Shown here: positions 6,156 through 8,821 of the stretch, in pieces
Position numbering within the stretch: the stretch's first letter is position 1
How the letters are laid out: every line of letters begins with the position of its first letter
From: Gammaproteobacteria bacterium
GTDB lineage: Bacteria; Pseudomonadota; Gammaproteobacteria; Steroidobacterales; Steroidobacteraceae
NCBI GenBank assembly: GCA_030040235.1
Contig: JASHUC010000468.1
Span: 1 to 8,821 of the forward strand
DNA: 8,821 bases
Direction of reading: 5' to 3'
Made by a program: the position numbers and the translations under genes
The notes under the pieces: model-generated
What the model was told of the DNA's origin: nothing
Databases searched by the model: none
The model's input: the letters and a program-made list of their open reading frames with translations, nothing else

Positions 6156-7582
6156 GTGTGATGGATCGTTTTGGTGACGAGGCAGGCTGCGAGGCCCTCG
6201 GGGCCGTCCTCGGAGCCGTGGCCGCTTTCCTTCACGCCCCCGAAGGGGGCATCGGGCGCGGCCATGGCGACGGTATTGATGCCGACCAGCCCCGCCTCGA
6301 TGGCATCCCCGATCAGCATGGCGCGCTTGGCGGATTCGGTGAAGGCATAGGCGGCGAGGCCGTACGGGAGGCGATTGGCCTGCTCGACGGCCTCATCGAA
6401 GGTCGCAAACGGCGTGATGACGGCGACCGGTCCGAAGGGCTCCTCGTTCATGATCCGCGCGGTGATCGGAACCTCCGAGAGCACGGTCGGCTGCCAGAAA
6501 AAGCCCTCCCGCCCGTAGCGCTCGCCACCGGTGTGTAGCTTTGCTCCGCAGGCGACTGCATCGCGCACGAACTGCTCCATCGCTGCCGGACGACGCGGGT
6601 TGGCCATGGGTCCCATCTGGCTCGCCTCCAGCAGGCCGTCTCCGACGCGGACCTTGCGGATCCGTTCGTTGAAGGCCTCGACGAAGCGCTCATAGATGCC
6701 CTGCTGCACGTAAAAGCGCGTCGGCGAGACGCACACCTGTCCGGCGTTGCGGCACTTGCCGGCCGCGAGCAGCTCGACCGTGCGGCCGAGGTCCGCATCG
6801 TCGAACACGATGACAGGGGCATGTCCCCCGAGCTCCATCGTCGTGCGCTTCACCGTCGCGGCGGCGAGCGCCAGGAGCTGCTTGCCGACAGGAATCGAGC
6901 CGGTGAAGGAGAGCTTGCGGATGATGGGCGAGGCGAGCAGGTGCCGCGAGACCTCATCGGGTACGCCGAACACGAGCTGCACGACCCCGGCAGGCAGGCC
7001 GGAATCAACGAGCGCCCGAACCACCTCGATCGCGGAGCCGGGGGCCTCCTCGGCCGGCTTGAGGATCACCGAGCATCCGGCCGCCACCGGGGCGCCAAGC
7101 TTGCGGCCGGGATTGCCGATCGGAAAATTCCACGGCGCAAAGGCAGCGACCGGTCCGACCGGCTCCTTGAGGACCATGGACCGGCTGCCCGTCGGGCGCA
7201 CGAGTACGCGCCCATACGTCCGGCGGCACTCCTCGGCGTAGAACTCGAAGAGGTTCGCCACCATCTGCAGCTCGAGGCGCGCCTCCCCGACGGTCTTGCC
7301 TTCCTCGAGCGTTGCGACCTGCGCGATGTGATCGGCCCTCTGGCGCAGGAGCTGCGCTGCGCCCCGCAGCACCCGTCCGCGTTCCTCGGTCGTTGACCGC
7401 TTCCACTGCCGAAAGCCCCTCTCGGCCGCCTGCAATGCGCGATCGAGATCGGCGGGCTCGACGAGCGGAAGCTCCCCGAGGGTGCCGCCGGTCGCCGGGT
7501 TGACGACGCGGTGCAACCGGCGCTGGCCGGCACCGATCCACTCGCCATCGATGTAGAGCTTGAGTTGCGGATAGGAAGTCAT
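6152..7582 (-). CDS. NAD(P)-dependent aldehyde dehydrogenase, succinate-semialdehyde dehydrogenase-like
   Basis: 476 residues, complete and of normal length. All core motifs of the aldehyde dehydrogenase superfamily are present: FAPWNFP with Asn152, KPAEEAPGSA with Lys175 (cofactor binding), FTGSIPVGK (226-234), MELGGHAP with general base Glu250, NAGQVC with catalytic Cys284, and EEPFGPV with Glu381. The overall pattern (VNPATGGTLGELP at the N-terminus, ANRLPYGLAAYAFT, APFGGVKESGHGSEDGPEG near the end) is nearest to the GabD/succinate-semialdehyde branch, but that branch also covers many other aldehydes, so no gene symbol is given. It oxidises an aldehyde to a carboxylic acid in the cytoplasm. 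It is the first gene of a two-gene operon with the O-methyltransferase, so the aldehyde may be aromatic or part of a small secondary pathway. The start is supported by GAGGA six bases upstream. Confidence 0.95.
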   Translation of the reverse strand: MTSYPQLKLYIDGEWIGAGQRRLHRVVNPATGGTLGELPLVEPADLDRALQAAERGFRQWKRSTTEERGRVLRGAAQLLRQRADHIAQVATLEEGKTVGEARLELQMVANLFEFYAEECRRTYGRVLVRPTGSRSMVLKEPVGPVAAFAPWNFPIGNPGRKLGAPVAAGCSVILKPAEEAPGSAIEVVRALVDSGLPAGVVQLVFGVPDEVSRHLLASPIIRKLSFTGSIPVGKQLLALAAATVKRTTMELGGHAPVIVFDDADLGRTVELLAAGKCRNAGQVCVSPTRFYVQQGIYERFVEAFNERIRKVRVGDGLLEASQMGPMANPRRPAAMEQFVRDAVACGAKLHTGGERYGREGFFWQPTVLSEVPITARIMNEEPFGPVAVITPFATFDEAVEQANRLPYGLAAYAFTESAKRAMLIGDAIEAGLVGINTVAMAAPDAPFGGVKESGHGSEDGPEGLAACLVTKTIHHT

Positions 7583-7588
7583 GGTCGA

Positions 7589-7612
7589 TCCTCGCAGCAG
7601 GAAGGGATTTTA
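7589..7612 (-). promoter_or_regulatory. Ribosome site and candidate -10 for the aldehyde dehydrogenase operon
   Basis: On the minus strand GAGGA (7593-7589) lies six bases before the ATG at 7582. TAAAAT (7612-7607) just upstream is a good -10 sequence; transcription would start only about 18-20 bases before the gene. A TTGCGG is present upstream but at 22 bases spacing, too far for a standard -35. Confidence 0.4.
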
Positions 7613-7623
7613 GCAGCTTGATC

Positions 7624-7654
7624 TTGCCGCCCTGCCGCAAGGGGGCGGTATGCT
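7624..7654 (+). promoter_or_regulatory. Weak candidate promoter for the CWKC-protein gene, with internal hairpin
   Basis: TTGCCG (7624-7629) and TATGCT (7649-7654) form a loose -35/-10 pair with 19-base spacing. The spacer contains an inverted repeat, CCGCCC (7627-7632) and GGGCGG (7643-7648), which could be an operator. The leader would then be about 170 bases long, in which I see no recognisable riboswitch or reading frame. The 247-base gap 7583-7829 holds nothing else supportable. Confidence 0.25.
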
Positions 7655-7829
7655 GCGCTGCAACGTGCCGCCTGCGTCTCGGTTGCGCACGCTCGATTGC
7701 CGGCCTCTGCAGCAGCCGTGATGCAGCTCACGGCGTGCGCCTGCGTGTCCCTGCACCTTCGTACTCGCCCCCGGTGCATCCCTCGAGCTCCGAGGCGTTA
7801 CGGCATCCGCAAGAGGTCCCCGACGCCTC

Positions 7830-8396
7830 ATGGCCAAGGTTCCCGTCCACGAACTGCGCAAGCTGATACTGCCGCTCGAAACGGCGGTCGATGCGGTGCT
7901 CGAGCTCGACAGCGAGCAGGGCGGCTCGCTGGCCTTCGGCACGATCCTCGCGGCGAGCATCGAATCGGGGGCTGAGCCGGGTCTCGCGCTCGCGGTGCAG
8001 CGGCGCGGGTCCGAGTCCACCGAGCAGCGCAAGTTCACTCTGCCGATTCTCGCGGCGGCATTCATCCGCTACTGCTGGAAGTGCCGCATTCCCTTGCCGC
8101 GCAACGGGTCCAAGCGGATCGAGATTGCACCGGAGGGATTCGTGTTCACGATCGAAGGGACCGTCGAGGTCATTCGCCGCCACGGGCCGTTGCCGCAGCA
8201 GCTCTCATCGAGCCGCATGGGATCGCCGCAGTCCGCGCCGCAGCCGGCTGCCGAGCCCCCGGCGCAAGGGTCGGCCCCGCCGCAGCCCGCACCGCCTGAG
8301 GCGCAACCCGTCCCGGCTGCGGCGCAGGCGACCGAGGCGCCGGCTCCTCCGGCTCAGCTCCAACAGGCACCCGAGCCCGAACAAGCCGTCGCCTGA
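7830..8396 (+). CDS. Uncharacterised protein with CWKC core and Pro/Ala/Gln-rich tail
   Basis: 188 residues; I do not recognise a named family. Residues 1-120 look like a folded domain: an N-terminal helix (VHELRKLILPLETAVDAVLELDSEQGG), a strand-rich part (GTILAASIESGAEPGLALAVQRRG), a helix with AAAFIRYCWKCRIPLPRNGSKRIEI (76-100, with a CxxC at Cys82/Cys85) and GFVFTIEGTVEVI (103-115). From about 125 to 188 it is low-complexity Pro/Ala/Gln, probably disordered. There is no signal peptide or membrane span, so it is probably cytoplasmic. The folded part has balanced codon use and few low-complexity runs, which supports a real gene. An AGAGGT at 7812-7817 lies 12 bases before the ATG, farther than ideal. 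The gene stands between the divergent aldehyde dehydrogenase and the downstream mannosyltransferase; no functional link is evident. Confidence 0.75.
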   Translation: MAKVPVHELRKLILPLETAVDAVLELDSEQGGSLAFGTILAASIESGAEPGLALAVQRRGSESTEQRKFTLPILAAAFIRYCWKCRIPLPRNGSKRIEIAPEGFVFTIEGTVEVIRRHGPLPQQLSSSRMGSPQSAPQPAAEPPAQGSAPPQPAPPEAQPVPAAAQATEAPAPPAQLQQAPEPEQAVA

Positions 8397-8400
8397 AGGC

Positions 8401-8419
8401 GCCCGCGTGCCTCACGGGC
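8401..8419 (+). terminator. Possible hairpin after the CWKC-protein gene
   Basis: GCCCGcGTG pairs with CACGGGC around a CCT loop, with one bulged C, starting four bases after the stop codon. There is no T-run, so it may be a weak or Rho-assisted end, or no terminator at all. Confidence 0.25.
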
Positions 8420-8473
8420 CGCCGCCGATGCTATCCTTCGGCGCCCTATTCTCTCGGACTTCGGCGCATCCAC

Positions 8474-8524
8474 ATGGACAAACCCCGGAGATCTGCGCCG
8501 ATTCGCCCCGTCGTCGGCCGCTGA
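8474..8524 (+). CDS. Possible 16-residue leader frame before the mannosyltransferase
   Basis: ATG at 8474 opens a frame MDKPRRSAPIRPVVGR that stops at TGA 8522-8524, in the same frame as and 12 bases before the ATG of the mannosyltransferase. It could be a translated leader from which ribosomes reinitiate. Neither ATG has a good ribosome site. No family can be assigned and it may be chance. Confidence 0.15.
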   Translation: MDKPRRSAPIRPVVGR

Positions 8525-8536
8525 TCGCACCTCTCG

Positions 8537-8821
8537 ATGAACCGTCTGGCACGGAGCCTGGCTGTGCCGCAGATCCTGCGGCTCCTTTCCGACTCCCAGG
8601 GGCAGTACCGCATCGGCTTCGTGCCCGCCGCGCTCGTCGTCGCGCTCGTGGCAGCGATCAATTTTCTCGGCGACCTCGGCAAGCCCGCCGCGCCCATCTG
8701 GGACGAGAGCTACTACCTGACGGCCGCGCAGCGCTACGAGCAACGCATCGCCCAGTTCGCAAGCCATCCACCCCTGGGCCTCGCCCTCATCGCCGCCGGC
8801 GATGCGCTGCTGCATCCGAAT
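8537..8821 (+). CDS. PMT-type (GT39) membrane mannosyltransferase, N-terminal part only
   Basis: 95 codons are visible and the frame is open at the window end. After a basic N-terminus, residues about 27-45 (GFVPAALVVALVAAINFLG) form the first transmembrane helix. The following loop carries IWDESYYLTAAQRYEQ (54-69), whose Asp56-Glu57 match the catalytic acidic pair of the dolichyl-phosphate-mannose protein mannosyltransferase fold, and ASHPPLGLALIAAGDALL (75-92), the HPPLG motif of the same family. Such enzymes transfer a sugar from a polyprenyl-phosphate carrier to a protein or other acceptor on the outer face of the inner membrane; the acceptor is unknown here. An in-frame TGA 12 bases upstream fixes the start at this ATG, as no other start codon lies between. 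Most of the protein, with further membrane spans, should lie to the right. Confidence 0.85.
   Translation, partial: MNRLARSLAVPQILRLLSDSQGQYRIGFVPAALVVALVAAINFLGDLGKPAAPIWDESYYLTAAQRYEQRIAQFASHPPLGLALIAAGDALLHPN

Noticed and set aside
4672..6161. Long frames at 4672-5928 (minus) and 4989-6161 (plus)
   Set aside because: Both are shadows of the methyltransferase gene region; their products are Arg/Ala-rich without motifs, and the methyltransferase has complete SAM and catalytic motifs.
6821..7640. Frames at 6821-7396 (plus) and 7005-7640 (minus)
   Set aside because: They run across the aldehyde dehydrogenase gene in other frames, and the latter crosses its start; no domain is seen.
8229..8396. 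Tandem repeat array in the GC-rich Pro/Ala codons
   Set aside because: The units are irregular and in frame with the protein tail, so this is coding low complexity, not a repeat element or CRISPR.
8354..8815. A 153-codon minus-strand frame at the right end
   Set aside because: It is antisense to the mannosyltransferase, whose WDESYY and HPPLG motifs are unmistakable.

Overview
The window is strongly G+C-rich, with dense, mostly leader-less gene packing and several GTG/TTG starts joined to the previous gene by 4-base stop/start overlaps. The gene content suggests an environmental proteobacterium, possibly of the Steroidobacteraceae type, although Acidobacteria carry similar sets. That content is a DUF1587/DUF1595-type cytochrome protein, a pair of secreted 'HWEGDTLVVDT'-type proteins, a family VIII esterase/beta-lactamase-like hydrolase and a GT39 mannosyltransferase. 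Assignment from this sequence alone is tentative. No rRNA, tRNA, CRISPR array, transposase or phage gene was seen.

Left part (1-4420): a large exported c-type cytochrome/DUF1587-DUF1595 protein runs leftward off the window from an unlisted TTG start at 1326. Facing away from it across a 222-base regulatory gap is a tight three-gene rightward operon (1549-4420): two paralogous secreted proteins of unknown function, then a cytoplasmic-looking serine hydrolase. The ATGA and GTGA overlaps imply translational coupling. This divergent block is the best candidate for an uncharacterised functional unit, perhaps for oxidation and hydrolysis of an organic substrate, but the substrate cannot be read from the sequence.

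Middle (4424-5098): two small genes diverge from each other. One encodes an 80-residue cysteine-rich, zinc-ribbon-like protein (minus strand) whose coding sequence contains a perfect 24-base palindrome. The other encodes an 84-residue single-span membrane protein with a short two-cysteine tail.

Right-centre (5118-7582, minus strand): an aldehyde dehydrogenase gene is followed, with a GTGA overlap, by a SAM-dependent O-methyltransferase gene of the hydroxyneurosporene/acetylserotonin type. This is a two-gene operon with a plausible promoter and a good ribosome binding site.

Right end (7830-8821, plus strand): a protein of unknown function with a conserved-looking CWKC core and a long Pro/Ala/Gln tail, then the first 95 codons of a PMT-type (GT39) membrane mannosyltransferase that continues out of the window.

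Most of the window is ordinary chromosomal metabolism. The items that merit attention are the tandem secreted paralogs with matched cysteine pairs, the inverted repeat in the divergent promoter, the long palindrome, and the two small cysteine-bearing proteins.
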